The notes under the pieces were generated by a model. That model was not told the origin of the DNA. It saw only the letters and a program-made list of their open reading frames with translations, and made no database searches. DNA of 25,380 nt from NCBI GenBank assembly GCA_000402295.1, contig AQRW01000154.1, forward strand, positions 1 through 25,380. Reading direction: 5' to 3'. How positions within the stretch are numbered: position 1 is the first letter of the stretch; every line of letters starts with the position of its first letter. Below, in pieces: positions 15,200-23,671 of the stretch. The translations under genes and the position numbers were made by a program. Source of the DNA: Candidatus Aerophobus profundus SCGC AAA252-L23 (GTDB taxonomy: Bacteria > Aerophobota > Aerophobia > Aerophobales > Aerophobaceae).

Positions 15200-16942
15200 A
15201 TGCCCAGAGGAATTGCTGCTTCTCCCGGAATAGCCATCGGGCCAGTTTATATCCTGGAAAAAGAAGATTTTTGTATCCTCAAATATAGAATAAAGAAAGA
15301 TGAGATTGGGAGCGAAATAAAGAGATTTGAAGACGCTGTTGGTCAATCAAAGAAACAATTAAAAGAAATAGAAGAGAAAGTCAGAGAAAAACTGGGTAAG
15401 GATGTAGCCTATATTTTCCAGGCTCACCTCCACATTCTGGAAGATCCCCTTCTCATCCGGGAAACTATTGATAGAATAAAAAGAGAAAGAGTAAATGTAG
15501 AAATGGCTCTCAGGGAAACCTATAGAAACTTTCCTCAGAAATTCGCCCTTGTTCAGTCAGAATTTTTCCAAGAGAGATTCAGAGATGTGGAAGATCTGGG
15601 AGAGAGAATCCTGCGAAATCTTCTGAATTATCCCTCAACAAGCTTGTCCAATCTTAAAGAAGATATTATTGTCATCTCTTCTGATCTATCTCCCTCGGAC
15701 ACCGCTTCCTTACAAAAAGACCGGGTTTTGGGATTCGCCACCGATATCGGAGGACCAACTTCTCACACAGCCATAATGGCTCGTTCTTTAAAAATTCCTG
15801 CTGTGGTGGGTTTGGGTAACATAACCAAGAAAGTGAAACCTGGTTCCCTAATAATATTGGATGGAAACCGCGGAATAGTAATAGTAAATCCTACGGCAGC
15901 CCAGATTAAAAAATACCAAAAACGCCAGGAAGAACTTGTCCTTTACCGAAAAAAACTGGAAACTTTAAGGTCTCTCCCTCCTATAACTCTGGATGGACGA
16001 GAAGTAGAATTAGCTTCAAACATTGCTGGTCCTGAAGAAATAGACCTGGCCATTAAGGACAAAACCGAAGGAGTGGGTTTATATCGCACAGAATATCTAT
16101 ATATGAACAGAAAGAAACTTCCTAGTGAAGAGGAACAACTTGAGGCTTATAAAAAGATAGCAGAAAAAATAGCCCCTCATTCAGTGATCATACGAACCCT
16201 GGATTTGGGTGGAGACAAATTCCTTTCTCACTTTCCCGTGCCCCGGGAAATCAATCCCTTTATGGGATGGAGAGCCATCAGACTTTCTCTAGAGAAAGTG
16301 GATATCTTTAAGACCCAACTTCGAGCTATACTCAGAGCAGGTTTTTACGGTAAGGTCAAACTGATGTATCCTCTTGTCTCTGGAGTGGAAGAGTTAAAAA
16401 AGGCTAACCGGATCCTCTCTCAGGTTAAGCAAGAATTGAGGCAAGAGAAAATTCCCTTTGACAACAAAATAGAAGTGGGAGCTATGATTGAAGTCCCTTC
16501 TGCGGCAATAATGTCTGATCTTCTGGCTAAGGAGGCCGATTTTTTCAGCCTGGGAACTAATGACTTGATACAATATACTCTGGCCGTGGACCGGATAAAT
16601 GAAAAAGTAGCTTATCTGTATCAACCCCTCCATCCTACTATTCTTCGCTTAATCCACCAAACAATTAGAGCTGCTCACCGTGAAGATATCTGGGTAGGAG
16701 CTTGTGGGGAGATGGCCAGCGACCCTCTCTGCATGGCCATACTCTTAGGGTTGGGTATTGATGAGCTTAGTGTAACTCCCAGGAGCCTTCTGGAAATAAA
16801 GAAGGTAATCCGAGGTATCACCTGGGAAGAAACGCAAAAGGTAGCTTCCCACCTACTTAATTTGAGTACAGCCAATCAGGTAAAAAGACATGCCCATAAC
16901 CGTTTGGGCAAAAAAATAAGAAGAATTCTCGAGGAGGAGTAG
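15200..16942 (+). CDS. ptsI: Phosphoenolpyruvate-protein phosphotransferase (PTS Enzyme I)
   Basis: First enzyme of the phosphotransferase system; it autophosphorylates from PEP and passes the phosphate to HPr. It is 580 aa, normal for Enzyme I with no GAF domain, so ptsI fits better than the long nitrogen-type ptsP. The N-terminal domain starts RGIAASPGIAIGPV. The phospho-histidine is H189 in GGPTSHTAIMAR. The PEP-binding barrel shows GVGLYRTEYLYM (291-302), TLDLGGDKF, NPFMGWRAIR, LGTNDLIQY and the catalytic C502 in GACGEMASDP. It has a near-perfect AAAGGAGG site five bases before the ATG, which predicts strong translation. No HPr or sugar EII genes lie in the window, so its partner must be elsewhere. 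Confidence 0.93.
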   Translation: MPRGIAASPGIAIGPVYILEKEDFCILKYRIKKDEIGSEIKRFEDAVGQSKKQLKEIEEKVREKLGKDVAYIFQAHLHILEDPLLIRETIDRIKRERVNVEMALRETYRNFPQKFALVQSEFFQERFRDVEDLGERILRNLLNYPSTSLSNLKEDIIVISSDLSPSDTASLQKDRVLGFATDIGGPTSHTAIMARSLKIPAVVGLGNITKKVKPGSLIILDGNRGIVIVNPTAAQIKKYQKRQEELVLYRKKLETLRSLPPITLDGREVELASNIAGPEEIDLAIKDKTEGVGLYRTEYLYMNRKKLPSEEEQLEAYKKIAEKIAPHSVIIRTLDLGGDKFLSHFPVPREINPFMGWRAIRLSLEKVDIFKTQLRAILRAGFYGKVKLMYPLVSGVEELKKANRILSQVKQELRQEKIPFDNKIEVGAMIEVPSAAIMSDLLAKEADFFSLGTNDLIQYTLAVDRINEKVAYLYQPLHPTILRLIHQTIRAAHREDIWVGACGEMASDPLCMAILLGLGIDELSVTPRSLLEIKKVIRGITWEETQKVASHLLNLSTANQVKRHAHNRLGKKIRRILEEE

Positions 16943-16943
16943 A

Positions 16944-18002
16944 ATGCTTAATAATAGAACATTAATAAGCAAAATTGATTTAGAGAAGATGCAAGATATT
17001 CTTTATGATTTCCCTGGACAGTGTGCTCAGGCTGTTAGAAACAGTGAAAATCTCCAGATACCGGATGAATTTCTAAAAAACCTAAAGACAATTGTTGTTT
17101 GCGGACAGGGAGGATCAGCTATAGGAGGAGAAATACTTCAAACCCTACTGGAAAAAACTTCTTCTATTCCCGTCCTTCTCAATCGTAAATATACTCTTCC
17201 TCATCTGGCCGACGAGAGAACTCTCATTCTTTTGGTCAGTTATTCGGGAAATACAGAAGAGACAATATCTGCTTATCAGGAAGCCCGGAAAAGAGACTGT
17301 TTGCTTTGGTGCGTTAGTAGTGGAGGAGAACTAAGTAAACTTTCTAAAAACGATGGGGTTCCCTGGACAAAGATCCCTGGAGGGATGCCTCCTCGTACCT
17401 GTTTGGGTTATCTTTTTATTCCTTTGGTGCGGATAGGGGAAAAAATTGGATTAATCAAAGAACAAAATTACCGTGAACTTGAGGACAAGTTGAGAGACTT
17501 AAGAAAAACTTGCTCTCTTGCCGTTGCTACAGAAAACAATCCAGCTAAATCACTTGCCCGTCAGCTTAAGGGAAAAATACCCCTGATTTATGGCATAGAA
17601 ACAGTAACTGGTGTTGTTGCCCATAGATGGAAAACCCAGTTTAATGAAAACAGTAAAATGTTCGCTTTTTGGGACGTTTTACCTGAACTGGACCATAACG
17701 AAGTGGTCCCCTGGGGAGAGCGGAATAAATTTGATCCCAAACTTTTCCATGTTATTATTATTGGAGAAAAAGATGGTGACCCTAAAATAAACAAGAGAAT
17801 TCAGGTAACCAGCTCTTTAATTGAAAGGAGAGGAAATGAAGTTACCCAGATATGGGCAGAAGGCGAAAATCTCCTGAGCAAAATCCTCTCCACCATCTAC
17901 CTGGGAGACTGGGTAAGCTTTTATCTGGCTATTCTCAACCAGGTTGACCCTACTCCAGTTGCCGGTATTGATCTTTTAAAAAGGGAGTTAGCCAAACTTT
18001 GA
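16944..18002 (+). CDS. Bifunctional phosphoglucose/phosphomannose isomerase
   Basis: SIS-domain sugar-phosphate isomerase of the PGI/PMI family, interconverting glucose-6-P or mannose-6-P with fructose-6-P. It is 352 aa, as expected for this compact family and much shorter than classical PGI. Seen are GQGGSAIGGE (54-63; the family more often has GMGGS), SYSGNTEET (99-107), PPRTCLGYLF (149-158), the active-site helix HRWKTQFNENSK (227-238), and PELDHNEVV (247-255) with the expected catalytic Glu and His. The start ATG is one base after the ptsI stop and its GGAGG site lies in the last ptsI codons, so the two are coupled. This family is common in archaea and in scattered bacteria. The placement next to Enzyme I suggests a central-sugar role. 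Confidence 0.9.
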   Translation: MLNNRTLISKIDLEKMQDILYDFPGQCAQAVRNSENLQIPDEFLKNLKTIVVCGQGGSAIGGEILQTLLEKTSSIPVLLNRKYTLPHLADERTLILLVSYSGNTEETISAYQEARKRDCLLWCVSSGGELSKLSKNDGVPWTKIPGGMPPRTCLGYLFIPLVRIGEKIGLIKEQNYRELEDKLRDLRKTCSLAVATENNPAKSLARQLKGKIPLIYGIETVTGVVAHRWKTQFNENSKMFAFWDVLPELDHNEVVPWGERNKFDPKLFHVIIIGEKDGDPKINKRIQVTSSLIERRGNEVTQIWAEGENLLSKILSTIYLGDWVSFYLAILNQVDPTPVAGIDLLKRELAKL

Positions 18003-18033
18003 ATATCTGCATTTAAATTGAGAGCGCTTACTA

Positions 18034-19350
18034 ATGAACTTGTTTCCAAGAGAGCCAAAGGCGGAAGAAAGATTTCGCCCTTTAGCTGACAAAATGAGAC
18101 CTACTCGCCTGGAGAATTTTCTGGGTCAGGAGGAAATTATTGGCCCAGGTAAGCCATTTCGCCGGGCTATTGAAAGTGATAATCTTATCTCCGTAATTCT
18201 CTGGGGTCCTCCCGGCTCAGGAAAAACTACTTTAGCCCGCATTATCTCTCAAGTGACCCGTAGTCATTTTGTATCTTTTAGTGCGGTTACTTCGGGTATT
18301 CCCACTCTCAGAAAAGTAATCACCGCAGCAGGACAGCGCAGAAAAATTACACTTCAGCGGACTATTCTTTTTGTTGATGAGATTCACCGCTTTAATAAAA
18401 CACAACAAGATGCTTTCTTGCCTTACGTGGAAAATGGTACCATTATTCTTATCGGTGCCACTACCGAAAATCCCTCCTTTGAGATTAACTCTCCTCTTCT
18501 TTCTCGCTCCCAAGTCTATGTGCTAAAACCACTGTCAGTGACTAATTTAATGAAGATAATACAAAGAGCTCTCGGTGATGCAGAAAATGGACTGGGTATG
18601 TACCAGTTAAAGCTTGCTCCGGAAATACTTAGTTTCATAGCTCAGCAAGCTTACGGAGATGCCCGCACTGCTCTAAACATACTGGAACTGGCTGTCATTA
18701 ACAGCGAATCTAAGAAAGGAATTAGACAAGTTACTTGGCAGATAGTCAAAGATGTAGTCCAGAAACAACTACTTCGGTACGATAAGTCTGGAGAAGAACA
18801 TTATAATATCATCTCGGCCGTACACAAAAGCATGAGGGATTCCGACCCTGACGCGGCTCTTTACTGGGTAACCAGAATGCTGGAGGGAGGTGAGAACCCT
18901 CTTTATATAGCTCGGCGGCTAGTCCGCTTTGCTTCGGAAGATGTGGGGAATGCTGATCCTCAAGCTCTCCAAGTGGCTGTCTCAGCTATGCAAGCAGTCC
19001 ATTTTGTAGGAATGCCTGAGGCTAGCCTATTTCTAGTTCAAGCTACTACTTACCTGGCCTGTGCTCCCAAAAGCAATGCTCTCCTTAAGGGATATCTTAA
19101 AGCTAAAGAAGATATCGAAAGAACCGGACCTCTACCCGTCCCTCTGGTTATCCGGAATGCTCCTACTCAGTTAATGAAGGAATTGGGTTATGGCAAAGGA
19201 TACAAATATGCTCACAATTTCAAAAGGGCTTATACAAAACAGCCTCACCTACCACCAGAGCTGGCCGGAAGCAAATACTACCAGCCCACTGAAAGAGGTT
19301 ACGAAAAAGTGATCAAAGAAAAAATGAATCGGCTAAGCAAGAATTTCTAA
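18034..19350 (+). CDS. rarA: Replication-associated recombination protein A (RarA/MgsA AAA+ ATPase)
   Basis: Clamp-loader-like AAA+ ATPase that acts at stalled replication forks together with SSB. It is 438 aa, the usual size. The N-terminus carries the family block PLADKMRPTRLENFLGQEE (16-34). Walker A is GPPGSGKT (58-65), Walker B is ILFVDEIHRF (111-120), and sensor 1 is GATTENPSFE. The oligomerisation/C-terminal part shows YWVTRMLEGGENPLYIARRL (key residues M-L-x-G-G-E-x-P-x-Y-I-A-R-R) and PDGYEK-like YQPTERGYEK at the end. It lies 31 nt after the isomerase with a weak ribosome site and ends the purH run, 30 nt from the convergent zinc-ribbon gene. Confidence 0.95.
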   Translation: MNLFPREPKAEERFRPLADKMRPTRLENFLGQEEIIGPGKPFRRAIESDNLISVILWGPPGSGKTTLARIISQVTRSHFVSFSAVTSGIPTLRKVITAAGQRRKITLQRTILFVDEIHRFNKTQQDAFLPYVENGTIILIGATTENPSFEINSPLLSRSQVYVLKPLSVTNLMKIIQRALGDAENGLGMYQLKLAPEILSFIAQQAYGDARTALNILELAVINSESKKGIRQVTWQIVKDVVQKQLLRYDKSGEEHYNIISAVHKSMRDSDPDAALYWVTRMLEGGENPLYIARRLVRFASEDVGNADPQALQVAVSAMQAVHFVGMPEASLFLVQATTYLACAPKSNALLKGYLKAKEDIERTGPLPVPLVIRNAPTQLMKELGYGKGYKYAHNFKRAYTKQPHLPPELAGSKYYQPTERGYEKVIKEKMNRLSKNF

Positions 19351-19380
19351 AATTCAAATCCGGCAAGTTTATAAGGAGCT

Positions 19381-20025
19381 TCAAGGTAGCTTTTTGAGTT
19401 TTACTATTTCTTCCAGAGCGCGATCAGCCCATTCAGTGTCCATATATTGCTTGACTACCTGTTGAAGAAGAGTAACTTTCCTATCCTTATCCTTGTCTTC
19501 CAAAGCTTCTAAATAAGCCTTTTGAGCTCTATCTACGGACTCCTTCTTAACAGGAATAGATACTCTCTTTGTCTCCGGTACGGTTATTTCTTTCTCCATC
19601 TTTTGCGGAACTGCTTTTTTGGGCTTTTCAATAAACTTATGCCCACAAAAACAACAAACCTTGGCCCCATCTTTGATTATTTCAGCACACTCCGGGCACC
19701 TTTTGGTTATTCCCTCTCTTTCCTTTAAAGGCAAAAGGCAAACTATAATTATTCCAATAAGACTAAGCCAGGCCCAGAAAAATCCATTTCGGCCTCTCCA
19801 ATGAGCAATTCTCATCCCTCCTATCATAAAGACTATCCAGATAGAAAAGAAGCTCAAAACCAGGGCTGAAGCCTGAATTTTCCTCAAATAGGAAAATCCT
19901 TCAAGATTAGACAGGTAATCCCGAATCACGGGAATAACAACACCTAAAAGACTCCAACCAATTATGATGAGGACAACTACAAGTATCCAGGTAAGAACTT
20001 GTTCTGCCCAATTAACCGCTTTCAT
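19381..20025 (-). CDS. Membrane protein with C4 zinc ribbon and helical tail, unknown function
   Basis: I do not recognise this 214-aa protein as a named family. Three hydrophobic segments are seen (about 9-32, 50-72 and 82-100). A short C4 zinc ribbon follows (C110, C113, C124 or C125, C127; RCPECAEIIKDGAKVCCFCG), of the type often attached to membrane or signalling proteins. After a Lys/Pro-rich linker (130-162), the C-terminal part (about 163-214) is an amphipathic helical stretch (AYLEALEDKDKD... then WADRALEEIVKLKK) that could be one TPR-like pair. The ribosome site AAGGAAGGA is good. It lies 39 nt downstream of the pseudopilin gene, so the two may work together, but that is only context. 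Confidence 0.75.
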   Translation of the reverse strand: MKAVNWAEQVLTWILVVVLIIIGWSLLGVVIPVIRDYLSNLEGFSYLRKIQASALVLSFFSIWIVFMIGGMRIAHWRGRNGFFWAWLSLIGIIIVCLLPLKEREGITKRCPECAEIIKDGAKVCCFCGHKFIEKPKKAVPQKMEKEITVPETKRVSIPVKKESVDRAQKAYLEALEDKDKDRKVTLLQQVVKQYMDTEWADRALEEIVKLKKLP

Positions 20026-20064
20026 TGATTCCTTCCTTCCTTCGCCCTTGCGTAAGGAAAAAAC

Positions 20065-20619
20065 TCAGGGGCCTCCCCGACCTAAATCTCCCCCACTTCG
20101 ATCTCCCAAAATCGGGTTATACCAATACTGGCCTCCAGCATTATTATATCCGTAGCCTTCGTAAGCACCGTATTTACCACCCAAAACTCCACTAATCAAA
20201 GGGACCCAGGTCGTTACGATAGTAATGCTGGGAGTATTATCCGGCCCATTAGAAAGAAGAAGCCAGCAACTGTCACCTGTCAAAGCGTAGCCATAGCCTT
20301 TTTCGATCATAGCTTTACAGTTCCAGGGTGGCCCCGCCGTCCCCCTGGAAGCGTTAGTATTGAAGCGATCCCTGGGCCAATCGCTGAGGTAATCTGGACA
20401 AAGTTTGGCAGTGGCAACAGAAACTGCTGGATAACCATTCGTATCGAGATAATATAATTCGAGAGCCTGGGCCAGATGATTCATATCAGCCAAAGAGGAG
20501 GTAACTAAAGATTTAGTTCGGGCACCCATAAAGGTGGAAATAGCAATTCCGCTCATTATACTCAAAATAGCCACCACCACCAGTAGTTCAATCAAGGTAA
20601 ATCCCTTATTCTTGAACAA
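20065..20619 (-). CDS. Type IV pilin-like / GspG-type pseudopilin precursor
   Basis: Prepilin-like protein of 184 aa. A short basic leader MFKNKG is followed by FTLIELLVVVAILSIMSG. This gives a prepilin peptidase site after G6, with F as the first mature residue and the conserved Glu at mature position 5, then the hydrophobic helix. The globular part has three Cys (74, 101, 118), a YYLDTNGYP segment typical of GspG/PilA-like proteins, and a Gly/Tyr-rich tail ending GGDLGRGGP. The start is TTG at 20617-20619: AGGGAG is four bases upstream and an in-frame stop lies just before it. No peptidase, ATPase or secretin gene lies nearby. It sits between frr and the zinc-ribbon gene. Confidence 0.85.
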   Translation of the reverse strand: MFKNKGFTLIELLVVVAILSIMSGIAISTFMGARTKSLVTSSLADMNHLAQALELYYLDTNGYPAVSVATAKLCPDYLSDWPRDRFNTNASRGTAGPPWNCKAMIEKGYGYALTGDSCWLLLSNGPDNTPSITIVTTWVPLISGVLGGKYGAYEGYGYNNAGGQYWYNPILGDRSGGDLGRGGP

Positions 20620-20648
20620 GATACTCCCTTAAGGAATTTAATAGAAAA

Positions 20649-21206
20649 TTAAATCTTCCGGACCTCTTCTACTTTATGGTTCTGCATCTTTTCTATGTTT
20701 TCTATAAATTCATCGGTTAGTGATTGGATATTCTTTTGAGCCCGATGTTTGTCATCCTCAGATATTTCCTTGTCTCTTTCCATCTCTTCTATCCTTTCTC
20801 GGGCTTCTCTTCGTAGATTTCTCAAAGAAATCCGAGCCTCCTCTCCCCACTGTTTTACTAATTTAGCCAGCTCTTCTCTTCTTTCCTCGGTTAAAGGAGG
20901 TACAGACAAACGAATGAAGCTTCCGTCATCAATAGGATTAATCCCTAAATCTGACACCAGAATAGCTTTTTTTATATTTTCAATTAGAGATTTGTCCCAG
21001 GGTTCAATAACTATAAGACGAGGTTCAGGAACCGATATATTAGCTAATTGCTGAAGAGTCATCTTGGACCCGTAACAATTAACCTTTATACCATTAACTA
21101 ATTCGGCACGGGCACGCCCTCCCCTCATAGTAGAGTATCTTCGACTCAGAGCCTCTTCCCCCTGTTGCATTTTTTCCCCAGTCTGTTCAACAATCTGCTT
21201 AATCAT
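20649..21206 (-). CDS. frr: Ribosome recycling factor
   Basis: RRF splits post-termination ribosomes with EF-G. From the ATG at 21204-21206 it is 185 aa, exactly the common family length. The open frame extends upstream to 21269, but those extra 21 residues would overlap the end of pyrH and have no family counterpart, while ATG 21206 has GGAGG seven bases upstream. Conserved blocks are LANISVPEPRLIVIEPWDKS, LGINPIDDG and IRLSVPPLTEERREEL (key residues), followed by the long C-terminal three-helix stretch with DKEISEDDK. In the usual TGRASP site near the start it has MRGGRARAELV. It follows pyrH by 49 nt in the classical rpsB-tsf-pyrH-frr order. Confidence 0.95.
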   Translation of the reverse strand: MIKQIVEQTGEKMQQGEEALSRRYSTMRGGRARAELVNGIKVNCYGSKMTLQQLANISVPEPRLIVIEPWDKSLIENIKKAILVSDLGINPIDDGSFIRLSVPPLTEERREELAKLVKQWGEEARISLRNLRREARERIEEMERDKEISEDDKHRAQKNIQSLTDEFIENIEKMQNHKVEEVRKI

Positions 21207-21218
21207 TACCCCGCCTCC
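21207..21218 (-). promoter_or_regulatory. Shine-Dalgarno that fixes the frr start
   Basis: GGAGG on the minus strand (plus-strand CCTCC at 21214-21218) with a seven-base gap before the ATG at 21206. It supports the 185-aa frr over the longer frame. Confidence 0.7.
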
Positions 21219-21255
21219 CTCCTGATCAAAAGCATCTCGCTCGACCAAGAACAAC

Positions 21256-21978
21256 TCAATCGCGAACAATGGTCCCTACTTTCTCCCCCATAATAATTCG
21301 CTTTATATTTCCTCTCTCCTCCAGATTAAAAACAATAATAGGAAGTCCATTCTCCATACACAAGGAAACAGCGGTAGCATCCATCACTTCCAAGCGGCTT
21401 TTGAGAACCTCCACATAGTTTATCTTATCAAACTTCCGGGCATTTATATCTTTCAAGGGATCTGAAGAATAAATCCCTTCCACCTTAGTAGCCTTTAAAA
21501 TTACCTTTGCTCCAATCTCCAAAGCACGGAGTGCCGCTGCCGTATCAGTAGTAAAATAAGGATTTCCCGTTCCTCCGGCAAATATGACAATTCGATCTTT
21601 TTCCAGGTGCCGAAGAGCTTTCCTGCGAATGTAGGGCTCGGCAATTGCCTGCATCTCTATGGCCGTTTGTACTCTGGTAACCAATCCCCGTTTCTCCAGG
21701 GCATCCTGGAGAACCAAAGCATTAATGATCGTAGCCAACATACCTATGTAATCAGCCGTAGCTCTGTCTATGCCTTCTCTGCTCGCCTGCTCTCCCCTCC
21801 AGAAGTTTCCCCCTCCCACCATAATGCCCATTTTCACCCCAAGATTCTGTACTTCCTCAATTTCTTGGGCTATTTGGGCTACTCGGGAGAAAGAAATTCC
21901 AAAACAACCCCTACCCGAGAAGGCTTCCCCGCCCATTTTAAGAATAATCCGTTTCCACTTAATAGAAACAACCCCCAT
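21256..21978 (-). CDS. pyrH: UMP kinase
   Basis: Hexameric bacterial UMP kinase of the amino-acid-kinase fold, phosphorylating UMP to UDP with ATP. It is 240 aa, normal size. It shows KRIILKMGGEAFSG (9-22), the glycine loop VGGGNFWRG (the family usually has GGGNIFRG), DYIGMLATIINALVLQDALE, FAGGTGNPYFTTDTAAALRA and the KATKVEGIYSSDP block. The ATG shares its A with the tsf stop (TAATG), a classic re-initiation arrangement. It precedes frr by 49 nt. Confidence 0.96.
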   Translation of the reverse strand: MGVVSIKWKRIILKMGGEAFSGRGCFGISFSRVAQIAQEIEEVQNLGVKMGIMVGGGNFWRGEQASREGIDRATADYIGMLATIINALVLQDALEKRGLVTRVQTAIEMQAIAEPYIRRKALRHLEKDRIVIFAGGTGNPYFTTDTAAALRALEIGAKVILKATKVEGIYSSDPLKDINARKFDKINYVEVLKSRLEVMDATAVSLCMENGLPIIVFNLEERGNIKRIIMGEKVGTIVRD

Positions 21979-22586
21979 TAGTTTTCTCCAGAAGAGGCCT
22001 CCAATTCATATCGGATAAAACGATGAATTTTTATATTTTCTCCTAATCGAGCAATTAGTTCCTGAAGAACATTCTGTACAGTTTTGTCCTCCTCTTTGAG
22101 AAAAATCTGATTTAATAAACAGTGTCGGTCGTAAAATTTTTTTAGTCTCCCCTCAATGATTTTCTCAACAATATGCTCGGGTTTTTTTTCGTTCTCGGCC
22201 TGGGCTCGCAAGACAAATTCTTCCTCTTTTATTGCTGTCTCAGGAACATCCCTAGGAGAAATCCAATCAGGACTAAAAGCAGCTATATGCATAGCCACAT
22301 TTCGACAAAAATCGACAAAATCCTGATTTCGAGCAACAAAATCCGATTGACAATGAATCTCTACCAAAGTTCCCATTCGCCCATCGTGATGAATATAAGA
22401 AGTAATAATCCCTTGATTAGTTTGAATTCCACTTTTTTTTTCGGCGATCTCCAAACCTTTCTTTCTTAAGATTTTCTTAGCCTCTCTCAGATCACCGTTG
22501 GTTTCTTCCAACGCTTTCTTACATTCTATAATCTTTGCTTGCGTTTCCTCTCGTAACTTCTTAACATCCTCCAAAGAAACAGTCAT
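21978..22586 (-). CDS. tsf: Elongation factor Ts (short form)
   Basis: Guanine-nucleotide exchange factor for EF-Tu. It is 202 aa, close to the short Thermus/cyanobacterial-type forms and shorter than the approximately 280-aa enterobacterial protein, so one core subdomain rather than two is present. The N-terminal UBA-like domain has LREETQAKIIECKKALEET (12-30). Most EF-Ts have TGAG where this one has TQAK. The core shows HHDGRMGTLVEIHCQSDFVARN with the S-D-F-V-A-R-N signature, and MHIAAFSP. The gene follows rpsB by 56 nt, has GAGGAGG upstream of the ATG, and its stop overlaps the pyrH start by one base. Confidence 0.94.
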   Translation of the reverse strand: MTVSLEDVKKLREETQAKIIECKKALEETNGDLREAKKILRKKGLEIAEKKSGIQTNQGIITSYIHHDGRMGTLVEIHCQSDFVARNQDFVDFCRNVAMHIAAFSPDWISPRDVPETAIKEEEFVLRAQAENEKKPEHIVEKIIEGRLKKFYDRHCLLNQIFLKEEDKTVQNVLQELIARLGENIKIHRFIRYELEASSGEN

Positions 22587-22642
22587 TCATAATCCTCCTC
22601 ACTTAATCTTTGTGAAACTGTCAATTCTGTTTACTCTCTTAC

Positions 22643-23578
22643 CTACTGGAAAGTATCTTTTACCGGAGTAACTTTGTCTTTATCTTTCTCCATTTCCACC
22701 TTTTCCCCTTTGGCTTCCTCACTTACCTTTTTTTCTTCTGTTTTTGATTCTTTAGTCGGAGTTTTCACTCCACCAACTGGAGCTTTGGATTCCATCACTG
22801 GAGCTTTGGATTCCATCACTGGAGCTTTGGATTCCATCCCTTTCTCCAAGACTTCTTCCGATTTCTGCTTTTCCTCCAATTGCCGTTTATTTTCAAGTAT
22901 TTGCTTACCCTTTATTACCGCATCGGCAATTTTACTAGTAATTAGTCTGATGCTTTTTATCGCATCGTCATTGGCCGGAATAGGATAATCTATAAAAGTG
23001 GGATCCACATTTGAATCAACTATACCTACTATAGGAATACCTAATTTTTTGGCTTCCTTGACGGCGATTTCCTCCACTTTTACATCGGTAATAAAAAGAG
23101 CATCAGGAAGCTTATTCAGTTCCTTAACTCCGGATAAATTTCTTTGCAGTCTCTCCAGCTCTCTCCGTAGAACTGTTTGTTCTTTCTCCGGTAATACCTC
23201 CCATAATTCCTCTACCTCGTCCCTTTCCAAATGCCTTAACTTCATTATTCTTGTTTTAATGGTGAAAAAATTGGTAAGGAATCCTCCCCACCAACGGTAA
23301 TTAATATAGGGTACTGCACATCTGTTAGCTTCTTCCTCAATACACTTTTTGGCTTGCTGCTTGGTACCCACAAATAAAATCTGTTTTCCCTGAGAAATAA
23401 GCTCCCTAACAAAATTATAGGATTTCTCCATTAATCTTACAGTTTTAGTAAGATCAATGATATGCATATGATTACGTTCTTGATAAATGAACTGTTTCAT
23501 CCTTGGATTCCAGACACTTTTCCGATGCCCAAAGTGTGAGCCTGCTTCTAATAAAGTCTTCATTGTGATAATTGGCAC
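22643..23578 (-). CDS. rpsB: 30S ribosomal protein uS2 with a repeat-containing C-terminal extension
   Basis: Small-subunit protein bound at the head-platform junction, needed for bS1 docking in many bacteria. The core (about 1-230) is canonical: LLEAGSHFGHRKSVWNPRMK, ILFVGTKQQAKK, YRWWGGFLTNF, LPDALFITDVKVEEIAVKEA (by key residues), GIVDSNVDPTFIDYPIPANDDA. The protein is 311 aa, about 60-80 residues longer than common uS2. The extra tail (about 231-311) is rich in Lys, Glu and Ser and carries three exact MESKAPV units at 248-268. The start is GTG at 23576-23578 with AGGAGG eight bases upstream. It leads the rpsB-tsf-pyrH-frr set, 93 nt after hom. Confidence 0.95.
   Translation of the reverse strand: MPIITMKTLLEAGSHFGHRKSVWNPRMKQFIYQERNHMHIIDLTKTVRLMEKSYNFVRELISQGKQILFVGTKQQAKKCIEEEANRCAVPYINYRWWGGFLTNFFTIKTRIMKLRHLERDEVEELWEVLPEKEQTVLRRELERLQRNLSGVKELNKLPDALFITDVKVEEIAVKEAKKLGIPIVGIVDSNVDPTFIDYPIPANDDAIKSIRLITSKIADAVIKGKQILENKRQLEEKQKSEEVLEKGMESKAPVMESKAPVMESKAPVGGVKTPTKESKTEEKKVSEEAKGEKVEMEKDKDKVTPVKDTFQ
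22776..22838 (-). repeat. Three perfect 21-bp tandem units inside rpsB
   Basis: The 21-base unit beginning actggagctt recurs exactly at 22776-22796, 22797-22817 and 22818-22838. Because 21 is a multiple of three, unit changes would keep the frame and alter only the number of MESKAPV copies in the uS2 tail. Exact identity between units points to recent duplication by slippage. Confidence 0.9.
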
Positions 23579-23671
23579 TTTCTTCGCCTCCTATATACTT
23601 TTTTTACTCTGTATTTTATTTATTTCGTATACCTATCACCATAACCCGTCGGTTAACTATCCTTCCTTATT

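Noticed and set aside
19351..19380. Terminator between rarA and the zinc-ribbon gene
   Set aside because: No stable stem or T-run in 30 bases.
20029..20044. TTCC tandem repeat in the ribosome site of the zinc-ribbon gene as a phase-variation tract
   Set aside because: Only about three copies; too short to expect frequent slippage and easily explained as a purine-rich Shine-Dalgarno.
21207..21269. Upstream extension of frr (21 residues)
   Set aside because: It overlaps pyrH, has no counterpart in RRF, and the inner ATG has a much better ribosome site and gives the standard 185 aa.
23579..23671. Promoter or autoregulatory rpsB leader in the hom-rpsB gap
   Set aside because: Candidate -35/-10 pairs have poor matches or wrong spacing, and the only hairpin is a 5-bp TAACC/GGTTA stem; not enough to annotate.
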